Assembly (NCBI RefSeq): GCF_902706295.1
Contig: NZ_CACSJJ010000031.1
Location: 1-35,834 of the forward strand
Source of the DNA: Arthrobacter sp. 18067
Lineage (GTDB): Bacteria; Actinomycetota; Actinomycetes; Actinomycetales; Micrococcaceae
Reading direction: 5' to 3'
Length of the DNA: 35,834 nucleotides
The notes below the pieces were generated by a model, which was not told the origin of the DNA, made no database searches, and saw only the letters and a program-made list of their open reading frames with translations. Shown one piece after another: positions 14,941 to 23,690 of the stretch (position 1 is its first letter; every line of letters begins with the position of its first letter). Both the position numbers and the translations under genes were made by a program.

Positions 14941-15324
14941 ATGGCCACGGATTGGCCTTACGACACCACCAGGCAGGACTTTGTGCTTGAATCCGTGACT
15001 TCCGCCGCCTTGGACAGCGCCTTGGACGCGCTTTCCTTGCGCCAGCGGACCATCGCCAACAACATCGCGAATGTGAACACGCCCAATTACCAGGCGAAGA
15101 GGGTCTCCTTCGAAGACCAACTGGCGGCCTCGGTGCGTTCCGGTGATGGCAACGTGAACGCCACAATTTCCCCGTCCGATGAGCCAACCCGGACTGATGG
15201 CAACAACGTCAACCTGGACACCGAGACTTTGTCCAACATCGATACCGTGCTGCGCTACCAGTTCGCTTCGAGGGCCGCGGCCGGCGAATTCACCTCGCTG
15301 CGCACGGCCTTGAGGACCAACTGA
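14941..15324 (+). CDS. flgB: Flagellar proximal rod protein FlgB
   Basis: A 127-aa rod protein, first gene of the large plus-strand run. LRQRTIANNIANVNTPNYQAKRV at about residues 37-59 is the flagellar rod signature, and the C-terminal VNLDTETLSNIDTVLRYQFA agrees with FlgB. The ATG at 14941 leaves a leader of about 22 bases with a weak GCAGGG site. A GTG at 14983 with AGGA four bases upstream would give a 113-aa protein and is a real alternative, because the first 14 residues (MATDWPYDTTRQDF) are unusual for the family. Coupled to flgC by ATGA overlap. Confidence 0.95.
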   Translation: MATDWPYDTTRQDFVLESVTSAALDSALDALSLRQRTIANNIANVNTPNYQAKRVSFEDQLAASVRSGDGNVNATISPSDEPTRTDGNNVNLDTETLSNIDTVLRYQFASRAAAGEFTSLRTALRTN

Positions 15325-15716
15325 TGACGTTCGACGCAATTGGTATCGCGGGCTCAGCCCTGACCGTCCACCGCAAATGGCTTGACGCGGTCTCGGACAA
15401 CCTTGCCAACATGAACAACGCCTCCCGCACCGATGGCGAGGCCTTCCGCGCCCGCTACATCGAGGCTGCAGAGGGCAGCAACGGCGATGGGGTGTACGTC
15501 AAGAGCGCACCCTTGGGTGATGGCGAAGGCCGCATCGTGTACCAACCCGATCATCCTTTGGCTGATGCTGACGGCAATGTGCGGTACCCGGACATTGACA
15601 TGGCGGAGCAGATGGGCACGTTGATCATTGCCCAGCGCGGCTACCAGGCAAACGCCCAAGTGGTGGACCGGGCCCGCGAAACGTATTTGGCAGCACTCGA
15701 GATAGGGAAGTCCTGA
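15324..15716 (+). CDS. flgC: Flagellar proximal rod protein FlgC
   Basis: A 130-aa rod protein exported through the flagellar gate and built onto FliE and FlgB. The N-terminus IAGSALTVHRKWLDAVSDNL with NLANMNNASRTDGEAFR is FlgC-like, and the C-terminal MGTLIIAQRGYQANAQVV is the conserved FlgC/FlgE end helix. Its ATG overlaps the flgB stop and its stop overlaps the fliE ATG. The length is usual. Confidence 0.97.
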   Translation: MTFDAIGIAGSALTVHRKWLDAVSDNLANMNNASRTDGEAFRARYIEAAEGSNGDGVYVKSAPLGDGEGRIVYQPDHPLADADGNVRYPDIDMAEQMGTLIIAQRGYQANAQVVDRARETYLAALEIGKS

Positions 15717-16015
15717 TGGCGTTGGGCCCCATTGAAAGCATTCAGGGCGTCACCGGAACCGGCTACGTGGGCACTGCAAAGCCAGCCGCAGCCAGTGGCG
15801 ACTTCGGCACCGCCCTGACTGGCGCCGTCGACAATTTGCAGTCCCTTCAGTCAAAGTCCAAGGAACTTGCGGTGTCCGCTGTGACGGGCAACCTGGACGA
15901 CATCCACAAGGCAACCCTTGCATCAACGCGCGCCCAGGTGACTTTTGAACTCGTGGCAGCAGTCCGGAACAAGGGCATTGACGCGTTCAACGAGATCATG
16001 AGGATGCAGGCCTGA
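15716..16015 (+). CDS. fliE: Flagellar hook-basal body complex protein FliE
   Basis: A 99-aa adapter that links the MS-ring to the rod. The C-terminal half (IHKATLASTRAQVTFELVAA, then VRNKGIDAFNEIMRMQA) is the clear FliE signature. ATGA overlaps join it to flgC and fliF. It lacks a signal peptide, as expected for a type III substrate. Confidence 0.97.
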   Translation: MALGPIESIQGVTGTGYVGTAKPAAASGDFGTALTGAVDNLQSLQSKSKELAVSAVTGNLDDIHKATLASTRAQVTFELVAAVRNKGIDAFNEIMRMQA

Positions 16016-17649
16016 TGCCACCCGGGATTACCCAGTTCTTCCGCAAACTCGGCAGCGGAGTCCAAGCGTTTTCGCCCGCCCAGCGCACCCTCGCGATTCT
16101 GGGTGTAGCCGTGCTGGTCCTTGGCGGCGTCGCGCTGACGGCATGGTTGGGAAAGCCTGCCTACTCGCCGCTCTTCTCCGGCCTGAAGGACACGGACGCC
16201 AACAGCATCGTGGAGCAGCTCCGCAAAGACAACATCCCCTACGAACTGAGCAACGGCGGCTCCACCATCCTGGTCCCCGAAAACAAGGTGTACGACGAAC
16301 GCCTCAAGGCTGCGGCGGCCGGACTTCCCTCTGCCGCCGCCACTGGGTACTCGTTGCTGGACAAACTGGGTGTCACGTCCTCTGAGTTCCAGCAGTCGGT
16401 GACCTACAAGCGCGCGCTTGAGGGCGAACTCAGCACCACGGTCCAGGCCATGGACGGCGTTAAGAGCGCCGCGGTCCGGCTGGCCATCCCGGAGAAGTCC
16501 GTGTTCGTGGACACCACGCCGGAGGCCACCGCCTCAGTGTTCGTCGAAACGCAGCCCGGCACTACGTTGTCCTCGGACAAAGTCCAGGCAATTGTGCACC
16601 TGACATCGGCAGCCATCGAAAACCTGAAGCCCACCAACGTTTCGGTGGTTGACTCCCAAGGCAACGTACTCTCCACGGTGGGTGGCGGGGCTACGGGATC
16701 CTCGTCAAAGCAGGCCGCTGACTACCAGCAGCGCACCTCGGACGCCGTCAGGGCAGTGCTCGACAGCGTCGTGGGACCCGGCAATGCCACAGTGGCTGTC
16801 GCTGCAGACGTCACCGCGGAATCCGCGCAGCAACGCAGCGAAACGTTCACACCCGCAGCGGACACCCCGGCGCTGAGCGAATCCACCAAAACGGAGACGT
16901 ACACCGGAACCGGCGGCGGAGCAGCGGGCGTCCTTGGCCCGGACAACATCGCTGTTCCTGGCGGCACGGATGCCAACGGCAGTTACGATTCCAGCGACAC
17001 CACCAAGAACAACGCCGTCAACAAGATCACTGAGGACCGTACTATCCCGCAAGGCGCTGTGAAGCGCCAGACCATCTCCGTGGCCATCAACCAGGCCGCA
17101 GCAGGCGGGGTCAATGTGGACTCGGTGCGGGCGCTGGTCACCTCGGCAGCCGGGATCGACGCCGCCCGCGGCGACGTGGTCACGGTGGAAGTGCTTCCGT
17201 TCAGCACCGCGGCAGCAGACAAGGCAGCCGAAGCCCTGGGCGCCGCCCAAGCCGATGCAGAGGCTGCCAAGGAAGCCGCCCTCATGAACACGCTCATCCT
17301 CGCCGGCAGCATCATGCTGGCCGCCATCGCGTTGATCGTGGCAGTGCTCATCACCCTGAAGCGTCGCCAACGCCGTGAGCCCGTGGACCTCGGCGAACGG
17401 ACCGACTATGACGCACTGCCGGAAGCGATTCCGACGCCGGCCCTCACCGGACCGGCGACCACCGCCATCGAACTGACATCCATCCAGCCCGCAGCGCCCA
17501 TCCAACCCACACCGGCCCTGCCGCTACCGGGCTCGGACGCCCTGGACGGCGAGCTGAAGCGTGCCCAGATCGAGGCCATGGTGGCGGACAACCCCGCCCG
17601 CACGGCCGAGTATCTGCGCGGGCTCATGGATGAGAGGCAGTCCGTATGA
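16015..17649 (+). CDS. fliF: Flagellar MS-ring protein FliF
   Basis: A 544-aa inner-membrane ring protein. TM1 is at about residues 24-46 (LAILGVAVLVLGGVALTAWL), followed by the YscJ/FliF ring domains (YSPLFSGLKDTDANSIVEQL and the FQQSVTYKRALEGELSTTVQ region) and TM2 at about residues 424-446 (LILAGSIMLAAIALIVAVLI). The C-terminal tail (AQIEAMVADNPARTAEYLRG) is the FliG-binding helix. A Gly/Thr-rich insert lies near residues 290-335. The length is normal and the gene is coupled to fliE and fliG by overlaps. Confidence 0.98.
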   Translation: MPPGITQFFRKLGSGVQAFSPAQRTLAILGVAVLVLGGVALTAWLGKPAYSPLFSGLKDTDANSIVEQLRKDNIPYELSNGGSTILVPENKVYDERLKAAAAGLPSAAATGYSLLDKLGVTSSEFQQSVTYKRALEGELSTTVQAMDGVKSAAVRLAIPEKSVFVDTTPEATASVFVETQPGTTLSSDKVQAIVHLTSAAIENLKPTNVSVVDSQGNVLSTVGGGATGSSSKQAADYQQRTSDAVRAVLDSVVGPGNATVAVAADVTAESAQQRSETFTPAADTPALSESTKTETYTGTGGGAAGVLGPDNIAVPGGTDANGSYDSSDTTKNNAVNKITEDRTIPQGAVKRQTISVAINQAAAGGVNVDSVRALVTSAAGIDAARGDVVTVEVLPFSTAAADKAAEALGAAQADAEAAKEAALMNTLILAGSIMLAAIALIVAVLITLKRRQRREPVDLGERTDYDALPEAIPTPALTGPATTAIELTSIQPAAPIQPTPALPLPGSDALDGELKRAQIEAMVADNPARTAEYLRGLMDERQSV

Positions 17650-18674
17650 GCCACACGGTCCCGGAAGCATCGGCCCTGAGCGGGGTGCAGAAGGTGGCGG
17701 TGGTGCTCATGCAGATGAGTCCCACCAGCGCAGCCTCGGTCATGGCCCAATTCTCGGAATCCGAAGCCGAGGACATCGCCGCCGAAATCGTCCGGCTCCG
17801 CCGCGTTTCGTCCGTCGTGGCGGACCACGTCATCAACGAGTTCCACGGACTGGCCGTCAGCGGCCGCCGCACTGCCCGCGGCGGTCAGGAATTCGCCGTC
17901 GGGCTTCTTGAAGCGTCGTTCGGTGCGGACAAAGCCGCGGGATTCATGGACCGGCTCGCGTCCACTATGGCCGGGAAGTCGTTCGAGTTCCTGGAAATGA
18001 TGGACCCCGGACAGATCCTGGCTCTGATCGACGGTGAGCTGCCGCAAACCATCGCGCTGATCCTCGCCCACCTGAGGCCCGGGAAGGCTTCGGCAGTGAT
18101 GTCCGGGCTGGGGGACGTGCAACGAATCGAGGTTGCCCGGTGCATCGCGACCATGGGCTCGGCGTCCCCGGAAGCTGTGGGCATAGTCGCTGAGACCCTC
18201 AAGGTCCGGGCCGGTGCTGTCATGTCCCAGCGGAAATCCAACGAGATCGTCGGCGGCATCCAGCCGTTGGTGGACATCATCAACCGCTCCGACGTCAACA
18301 CCGAGCGCTCCGTACTGGACGGCTTGGGCACCCTGGATCCGGAGCTGGCCACCGAGGTTCGTGCGCGCATGCTCACGTTCGTGGACATCGTAAAGTTGGA
18401 GCCGCGCGACATCCAGCAGATCCTCCGAGGGGTCAGTGCCGACGTCCTGGCTGTGGCCATGAAGGGCGCCCCACCGGTGGTCCTGGACACCGTTCGTGCC
18501 AACATGTCCGGCCGCAACCTCGAAATCCTCGAGTCCGAGATGGCGGCGTCCGGCCCCGTCCGGGCCTCTCAGGTCGAGGAAGCCCGGGCCGAGATTGTCA
18601 GGTCCATCCGCGAACTCGAAGCTGAAGGCGCCATCGTTGTCCGGCGCGGGGACGAGGACGACTTTGTCTACTGA
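17646..18674 (+). CDS. fliG: Flagellar motor switch protein FliG
   Basis: A 342-aa C-ring protein that binds FliF by its N-terminus and receives torque from the MotA/MotB stator. GVQKVAVVLMQMSPTSAASV starts the N domain, LPQTIALILAHLRPGKA (about residues 137-153) is the conserved middle-domain motif related to EHPQ, and FVDIVKLEPRDIQQILRGVS (about residues 239-258) with MKGAPPVV begins the C domain that carries the charged torque helix. The start overlaps the fliF stop. The fliH gene begins inside its last codons. Confidence 0.97.
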   Translation: MSHTVPEASALSGVQKVAVVLMQMSPTSAASVMAQFSESEAEDIAAEIVRLRRVSSVVADHVINEFHGLAVSGRRTARGGQEFAVGLLEASFGADKAAGFMDRLASTMAGKSFEFLEMMDPGQILALIDGELPQTIALILAHLRPGKASAVMSGLGDVQRIEVARCIATMGSASPEAVGIVAETLKVRAGAVMSQRKSNEIVGGIQPLVDIINRSDVNTERSVLDGLGTLDPELATEVRARMLTFVDIVKLEPRDIQQILRGVSADVLAVAMKGAPPVVLDTVRANMSGRNLEILESEMAASGPVRASQVEEARAEIVRSIRELEAEGAIVVRRGDEDDFVY

Positions 18675-19278
18675 GCATTTCACCCGGGTCACATTCCCCA
18701 CGGTTGGCGCCTCCGAACATTCCAGCGGGACCGATCGCGGATTCGTCCAGGGCCACGCAGCAGGTTACGCCGCCGGGATGCAGGCCGCCGCGGCCGAACA
18801 ACGCCAGCTTCAGGAACGCTTGCAACGTGAGCATGAGGAAATGCTCGACGCCGGCCGCTCGGCCCTGGCGCGGTCAGTTCAGCTCCTGCAGGCGGCAGCT
18901 GCAGCGGCGCAGCAGCGCCAGGAAGTCGCATTGGGGGAAGTGCAGGATGTGCTGGCGGCCAGTGCGATCGAGCTCGCCGAAGCCATCCTGGGCTACGAAC
19001 TTGCCCGTGGGGAGGACACCGCCCGCGCCGCGCTTCACCGTGCGTTGGGAGCGCAAGGCACCGGCGTCGGACACGCCACCGCAGTACGCCTCAACCCGGG
19101 TGACCTCGCCGCGCTGGCGGCGTCCGGCGTCGCGGACCCTGACGGTGTTGAACTGAAGGCGGACCCTTCGCTCAACCCCGGCGACGCCGTCGGGGAGTAT
19201 CCGAATGGATGGATCGACGCGCGTCTCGGCTCCGCGCTGGAGCGCGCCAAGCGGGCACTGCTCGGGGGTCAGCCGTGA
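18664..19278 (+). CDS. fliH: Flagellar export ATPase regulator FliH
   Basis: A 204-aa protein that forms a dimer on FliI, holds it inactive and docks it at the C-ring. The GxxxG-type stretch GFVQGHAAGYAAGMQAAAA at about residues 26-44 is the hallmark of FliH, followed by a long Gln/Glu/Ala coiled coil and the globular C domain (VRLNPGDLAALAASG, then GWIDARLGSALERAKRALL). The best start is TTG at 18664, with GAGG six bases upstream; it overlaps fliG by 11 bases. No ATG is available in the right place. Confidence 0.9.
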   Translation: MSTEHFTRVTFPTVGASEHSSGTDRGFVQGHAAGYAAGMQAAAAEQRQLQERLQREHEEMLDAGRSALARSVQLLQAAAAAAQQRQEVALGEVQDVLAASAIELAEAILGYELARGEDTARAALHRALGAQGTGVGHATAVRLNPGDLAALAASGVADPDGVELKADPSLNPGDAVGEYPNGWIDARLGSALERAKRALLGGQP

Positions 19279-20612
19279 CAGCGTACCGGCCGCATGCCAA
19301 CCGCTTCCACGCTGCCGTGGCCGCCGCAGCCCCACAGCGTGTCGGGACCGTCACGTCCGTGCTCGGCCTGGGGCTTGAAATTGCCGGGCTGGAATGCGCG
19401 GTCGGCGAACTGGTCACAGTGGGCGCGGGTCCTGAAACGCTCGACGCCGAAGTGGTCGCCTCAGTCAGCGGGTCCGTGCGGTGCATGCCCCTGGGCCGGC
19501 TGACCGGGGTTGCCGCGGGAGCGCCTGCCCGGGCCAAAGGTGCGCCAATGCTGGTACCCACCGGCTCAGGACTGTTTGGCCGCGTGCTGGATGCACTGGG
19601 CAGGCCGATCGATGGCAAAGGTCCGCTGCCCCTGTCCCGCATGGTCCCTTTGGATCAGGAAGCGCCGTCGGCCATGAGCAGGGCACGCATCGACACGCCC
19701 CTGCAGACCGGGGTCCGCGTCCTGGACACCATGACCACCCTGGGGCGCGGCCAACGCATGGGACTATTCGCCGGGTCCGGCGTGGGCAAGTCCTCGCTGC
19801 TGTCCATGGTGGCCCGCGGAACCGACGCCGAAGTTTCAGTGATCGCGCTGGTGGGGGAGCGCGGCCGTGAAGTGCGCGAATTCCTCGAAGACGACCTCGG
19901 ACCCGAAGGCCTTGCCCGATCCGTGGTGGTGGTTGCCACCTCCGATGAACCCGCCCTCATGCGTCTCCGGGCCGCGGTCACCGCAACCCGCATCGCAGAG
20001 TCCTTCCGCGAAGCCGGCAAGGATGTGGTGCTCATGATGGACTCCCTGACCCGGGTGGCCATGGCCCAACGCGAGATCGGCCTCTCCGCTGGTGAGCCGC
20101 CCGCCACACGCGGCTACCCGCCGTCGACCTTTTCCGTGCTGGCCAGGCTCCTGGAGCGCGCCGGAACCGCGGAAACCGGGTCCGTCACCGGCATCTACAC
20201 CGTGTTGGTGGACGGCGACGACCACAACGAACCCATCGCTGACGCCGCCCGCTCCATCCTGGACGGTCACGTGGTCCTGGACCGCAAACTCGCCGTCACC
20301 GGGCATTTTCCCTCCGTGGACGTGCTGGGCTCCGTGTCCCGCGTGGCATCCAAAGTGAATCCGCGTGAATACACGGCGCTCGCAGTCGCTCTCCGCCGCG
20401 TCCTCGCCGCCCGGCGTGGTGCCCAGGACCTGATCGATGTCGGTGCGTACCGGCACGGCAGCAACCCACTGGTGGATGCCGCCTTGGACCACGAAGCGGC
20501 CATCAACCGGTTCCTGCGGCAGGGCATGGGCGAATCGACGCCCCACAGTGATGCATGGGCAGAGCTCTCCCGACTTTCAGCGAACTTTGGGCATTTTGAA
20601 GGAGCCGCGTGA
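19275..20612 (+). CDS. fliI: Flagellum-specific export ATPase FliI
   Basis: A 445-aa ATPase of the F1-beta/type III family that energises release of export substrates. Walker A is GSGVGKS at residues 167-173, Walker B ends at D256 (VVLMMDS), and LVGERGREVREFLED and RGYPPSTFSVLARLLERAG are further family signatures. The GTG start at 19275 overlaps the fliH stop, with GGGGG six bases upstream; an extension to 19209 lies inside fliH and is not needed. It works with FliH and FliJ, its neighbours on both sides. Confidence 0.98.
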   Translation: MTAYRPHANRFHAAVAAAAPQRVGTVTSVLGLGLEIAGLECAVGELVTVGAGPETLDAEVVASVSGSVRCMPLGRLTGVAAGAPARAKGAPMLVPTGSGLFGRVLDALGRPIDGKGPLPLSRMVPLDQEAPSAMSRARIDTPLQTGVRVLDTMTTLGRGQRMGLFAGSGVGKSSLLSMVARGTDAEVSVIALVGERGREVREFLEDDLGPEGLARSVVVVATSDEPALMRLRAAVTATRIAESFREAGKDVVLMMDSLTRVAMAQREIGLSAGEPPATRGYPPSTFSVLARLLERAGTAETGSVTGIYTVLVDGDDHNEPIADAARSILDGHVVLDRKLAVTGHFPSVDVLGSVSRVASKVNPREYTALAVALRRVLAARRGAQDLIDVGAYRHGSNPLVDAALDHEAAINRFLRQGMGESTPHSDAWAELSRLSANFGHFEGAA

Positions 20613-21034
20613 ACCGACAATTCTCCCTGGCAGGGCTCTTGCGGCTGCGGCAGGCTGAACAGAAGTCCGCTGAGAGTGGGCTGGCAGCGGCCAACTCGAG
20701 GTCAGCGTCGTTGCGTGTGCGCCGGGCGGAAGCCCGTGAGGCCTTGGCCGATTCCGCCGGGCACGCCGGGGACTCCGCATCCTTGCTGGCCATCGCTGCC
20801 GCACGCGCCTCCTCGCAGAGCATGCTTGCCGAGCTGGATGCATTGGCTGCTTTGGCCGAAACCGAGGCCGCCTCAGCCCGGGCCGAGTACACCGAAGCGA
20901 AGCGTCGCGCCGTGGGGCTGGAGAAGCTCGAAGTCCGCCACGACGCCGAATATGCCGCCACCGCCCTCCGCGCCGAACAAGGTGTCCTGGACGAAATCGC
21001 CTCCACGGCGTGGCACAGGAAGGCCGGATCATGA
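20609..21034 (+). CDS. fliJ: Flagellar export protein FliJ
   Basis: A 141-aa coiled-coil protein that inserts into the FliI ring like the gamma subunit of F1. It starts FSLAGLLRLRQAEQKSAESG and is helical throughout with heptad-like Ala/Leu/Arg patterns. The sequence is less conserved than its neighbours, and the call also rests on its place after fliI. GTGA overlap with fliI; the next gene starts inside its stop. Confidence 0.9.
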   Translation: MNRQFSLAGLLRLRQAEQKSAESGLAAANSRSASLRVRRAEAREALADSAGHAGDSASLLAIAAARASSQSMLAELDALAALAETEAASARAEYTEAKRRAVGLEKLEVRHDAEYAATALRAEQGVLDEIASTAWHRKAGS

Positions 21035-21693
21035 GCATGACCGACGCCATCGGGCGGATTCAGAGCATTGAGTCCCAGCTGCAGCAGTTGGCCCAAGGGG
21101 CGCGGGTGTCTTCCACAGCTGTTTCTTCGACTGGTTCGGTTGCTTCGGTTGCTTCGGTTGCCGACGCCGCGTCGTTTGCCTCTGCGCTGACCAGCGCCAT
21201 GGGCACCTCGTCTTCTTCTGCCGTGGCTTCCGTGGCTTCCGGCTTGGGCTCACTGCTGCCCGTTGCGGGGAGTACGACGGCGGCCGCTGGGGCTGCGGCA
21301 ACCGGCACCAACAGTGGGGCTGTGTCGGGTGACGCCGTGGTGGCAGCGGCCAAGAAGTACATCGGAGTGCCCTACGTCTGGGGTGGAACAAATCCGGCTG
21401 TGGGGATGGACTGCTCCGGCTTCGTCCAACGGGTTTTCAAGGACCTCGGCGTCGAACTGCCCCGTGTGGTCAGCGACCAAATGCAGAAGGGCACACCTGT
21501 TGCATCGCTGGCTGAGGCCAAGCCTGGAGACCTCCTGGTCAGCTACGGCGGTGAGCACATCTCCATCTACCTGGGCAACGGCAAAGCCATCGACGCTCCC
21601 GTGCCCGGCCAGACCATCCAGATCCGGGATGCCTGGGAGAAGTACTCCAACCTGACGTCCATCCGCAGGATCGTCCCGGCAGGTGGCGCGTGA
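21031..21693 (+). CDS. NlpC/P60-family peptidoglycan endopeptidase in the flagellar operon
   Basis: A 220-aa protein. The C-terminal ~120 residues are an NlpC/P60 cysteine peptidase: VPYVWGGTNP, the nucleophile cysteine in GMDCSGFVQ, LPRVVSDQM, AKPGDLLVS and the catalytic histidine in GEHISIYLG. Such enzymes cut D-Glu to diamino acid bonds in peptidoglycan stems. The N-terminus (SMTDAIGRIQSIESQLQQLA) is not a Sec signal, so the enzyme is probably exported by the flagellar gate and clears the wall for the rod, as FlgJ does in proteobacteria. A Ser/Ala/Val-rich linker with T-rich codons joins the halves. The ATG at 21031 overlaps the fliJ stop, with AGGAAGG seven bases upstream. Confidence 0.93.
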   Translation: MSMTDAIGRIQSIESQLQQLAQGARVSSTAVSSTGSVASVASVADAASFASALTSAMGTSSSSAVASVASGLGSLLPVAGSTTAAAGAAATGTNSGAVSGDAVVAAAKKYIGVPYVWGGTNPAVGMDCSGFVQRVFKDLGVELPRVVSDQMQKGTPVASLAEAKPGDLLVSYGGEHISIYLGNGKAIDAPVPGQTIQIRDAWEKYSNLTSIRRIVPAGGA

Positions 21694-23672
21694 TGCAGGC
21701 GGTGGTTGGAAGTGGCATCCGTGCGGGTGCTGCCAGCCCCGCAGGCACAGGTGGTGGTGCTGGTGGCCGCGGAGTTCCAGGCGGCTCTTCGAGTGCCGGG
21801 ACCTTTGATATGGTGTTGGCTGCCGAGGCGGTGCCGGCTGCCCATTTCGATGGCTCGCTGCCAGTTCGACGGCTCCTACCGTCTATTCCGCAGCAAGCCG
21901 TCGAACCGGATGCGGATGGTCCGGGTGCTCCCGTTCCAGGTACACAAGACCCCGCCCCAGACACGCCTGTCCATGTCGGGGCTTCTTTGCCATTTCGATG
22001 GTTGGAACGGCATGGTGCGCAGGGAACGCCCGAAATGGACGAGCTTGAGGCGGACGTAACTGCGGGTGCCGGTGGCGATTCTTGTGCTGGAATGCCTGCG
22101 ATTGCGGCAGTGCCTGTGGTCGCTCCGCAGGGTCCCGCTGCGAGTGGGACTGCCGGTGTGCCTGCGGTTGCGGCCGAGCCTGTTGTCGCTCCGCAGGGTA
22201 CCGCTGCGAGTGGGACTGCCGGTGTGCCTGCGATTGCTACAGTGCCTGTGGTCGCTCCGGGCCAGGCTGCCGAGGTTTCGCAGTCTGCCCGTTTCGATGG
22301 CTCGCTGCCCATTCGACGGCCCGTACCGTCTAATCTGCAGCAAGCCGTCGAAACGGAAGCGGATGGTCCGGGTGCTCCCGTTCCAGGCACTCAAGACCTC
22401 GCCGCTGACACGTCTGCCCATTTCGATGACTCACTGCCGGATCGATGGTTGGAACGGCGTGGTTTGCAGGGAACCCCCGAAACGGGCGAGCTTGAGTCGG
22501 ACGTAGCTGCGGGTGCCGGTGGTGCATCGAGTGCTGGCATGCCTGCGGTTGCGGCAGTGCCTGTTGTTGCTCCGCAGGGTACCGCTGGGGGTGGGACTGC
22601 CGGTGTGCCTGCGGTTGCGGCAGTGCCTGTTGTTGCTCCGCAGGGTACCGCTGGGGGTGGGACTGCCGGTGTGCCTGCGGTTGCGGCAGTGCCTGTTGTT
22701 GCTCCGGGCCAGGCTGCCGAGGTTTCGCAGTCTGGCCGTTTCGATGGCTCGCTGCCCGTTCGACGGCTCGTACCGTCTATTCCGCAGCAAGCCGTCGAAT
22801 CGGATGCGGATGGTCCGGTTGCTCCTGTTCCAGGTACTCAAGACCTCGCCGCTGACACGCCTGTCCATATCGGGGCTTCGCTGCCGGTTCGATGGTTGGA
22901 ACGGCATGGTGCGCAGGGAACCCCCGATACGGGCGTAGCTGCGCTGGGAACCGCTGGGAGTGGGACTGCCGGTGTGCCTGCGGTTGCGGCAGTGCCTGTG
23001 GTCGCTCCGGGCCAGGCTGCCGAGGTTTCGCAGTCTGCCCGTTTCGATGGCTCGCTGCCGGTTCGATGGTTGGAACGGCATGGTGCGCAGGGAACCCCCG
23101 AATCGGGCGCGATCCTCGCCATGCCAGCCCCGCTCACTGTCCACCCTGCGGCCACCCCCACCACGCTCCTGCCAACCCCGGCCGGAACCGCGCTCCAGCC
23201 AACCCTTCAACAACCCCTCACACCCCAGCTCGCAGCACCGCTCTTCTCGCTCGCGGCGGCCGGTCCGGGGGAGCACGTGATGACGCTGCGGGTAACACCG
23301 GAGGACCTTGGCCCCCTCACCGTCCGGGCCCACATCGACGGTACCGGCATGCGCATCGAGTTGTTCGCACCCGGCGATGCCGGGAGGGAAGCCGTGCGTC
23401 ATGTCCTTCCTGAACTCCGGCGGGGCTTGGAAGACTCCGGCGCAAGCCTGAGCCTGTCCTCGCATAACAGCCCGACGGACACCGGAAAAGACGCCGGAAG
23501 AGACCCCGGTCAAGGAAGCGGCAGTGCAACCCGTGACCCAGGGCAGCCAGCCCGCCGCGAGGGTGACCCTCGGACAAACAGCCCCGAAGACCAACCGCAG
23601 CAACGACGCCAGCGGCCACCCGGCGTCGTACATGACCCGAGCAGTCCAAACCGCCTGGACGTCCTCGTCTGA
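21693..23672 (+). CDS. fliK: Flagellar hook-length control protein FliK, with long internal repeats
   Basis: A 659-aa protein, long for FliK. The C-terminal part (about residues 520-610) is the FliK_C substrate-switch domain: GEHVMTLRVTPEDLGPLTVR, then GMRIELFAPGDAGREAVRHV and LPELRRGLEDSGASLSLSS. The N-terminal two thirds is a low-complexity Pro/Val/Ala/Gly ruler built from tandem copies, described separately. FliK is exported and measures hook length, then switches FlhB from hook to filament substrates. The ATG at 21693 overlaps the stop of the peptidase gene (AGGTGG six bases upstream); a GTG one codon earlier is possible. The repeat region uses more T-rich codons than neighbouring genes. 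Confidence 0.93.
   Translation: MQAVVGSGIRAGAASPAGTGGGAGGRGVPGGSSSAGTFDMVLAAEAVPAAHFDGSLPVRRLLPSIPQQAVEPDADGPGAPVPGTQDPAPDTPVHVGASLPFRWLERHGAQGTPEMDELEADVTAGAGGDSCAGMPAIAAVPVVAPQGPAASGTAGVPAVAAEPVVAPQGTAASGTAGVPAIATVPVVAPGQAAEVSQSARFDGSLPIRRPVPSNLQQAVETEADGPGAPVPGTQDLAADTSAHFDDSLPDRWLERRGLQGTPETGELESDVAAGAGGASSAGMPAVAAVPVVAPQGTAGGGTAGVPAVAAVPVVAPQGTAGGGTAGVPAVAAVPVVAPGQAAEVSQSGRFDGSLPVRRLVPSIPQQAVESDADGPVAPVPGTQDLAADTPVHIGASLPVRWLERHGAQGTPDTGVAALGTAGSGTAGVPAVAAVPVVAPGQAAEVSQSARFDGSLPVRWLERHGAQGTPESGAILAMPAPLTVHPAATPTTLLPTPAGTALQPTLQQPLTPQLAAPLFSLAAAGPGEHVMTLRVTPEDLGPLTVRAHIDGTGMRIELFAPGDAGREAVRHVLPELRRGLEDSGASLSLSSHNSPTDTGKDAGRDPGQGSGSATRDPGQPARREGDPRTNSPEDQPQQRRQRPPGVVHDPSSPNRLDVLV
21843..23106 (+). 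repeat. Tandem in-frame repeats in the FliK ruler region
   Basis: Copies start at the FDGSLP codons: 21843, 22290, 22737 and 23040. The first two units are both 447 bases (149 aa), the third is 303 bases, and the fourth is a partial copy. Each carries FDGSLP, QQAVE..ADGP, APVPGTQD, RWLER.G.QGTP and GQAAEVSQS. Inside the units are shorter arrays of about 22-24 residues, VPAVAAVPVVAPQGTA plus a Gly/Thr run (22100-22260 and 22540-22700). All steps keep the reading frame. Confidence 0.92.
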
Positions 23673-23690
23673 GGTGAAGGAGAGAGAATC

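Noticed and set aside
21843..23106. Repeated sequence considered as a CRISPR-like or non-coding array
   Set aside because: All units keep one reading frame that continues into a FliK C-terminal domain, and unit lengths are multiples of three.
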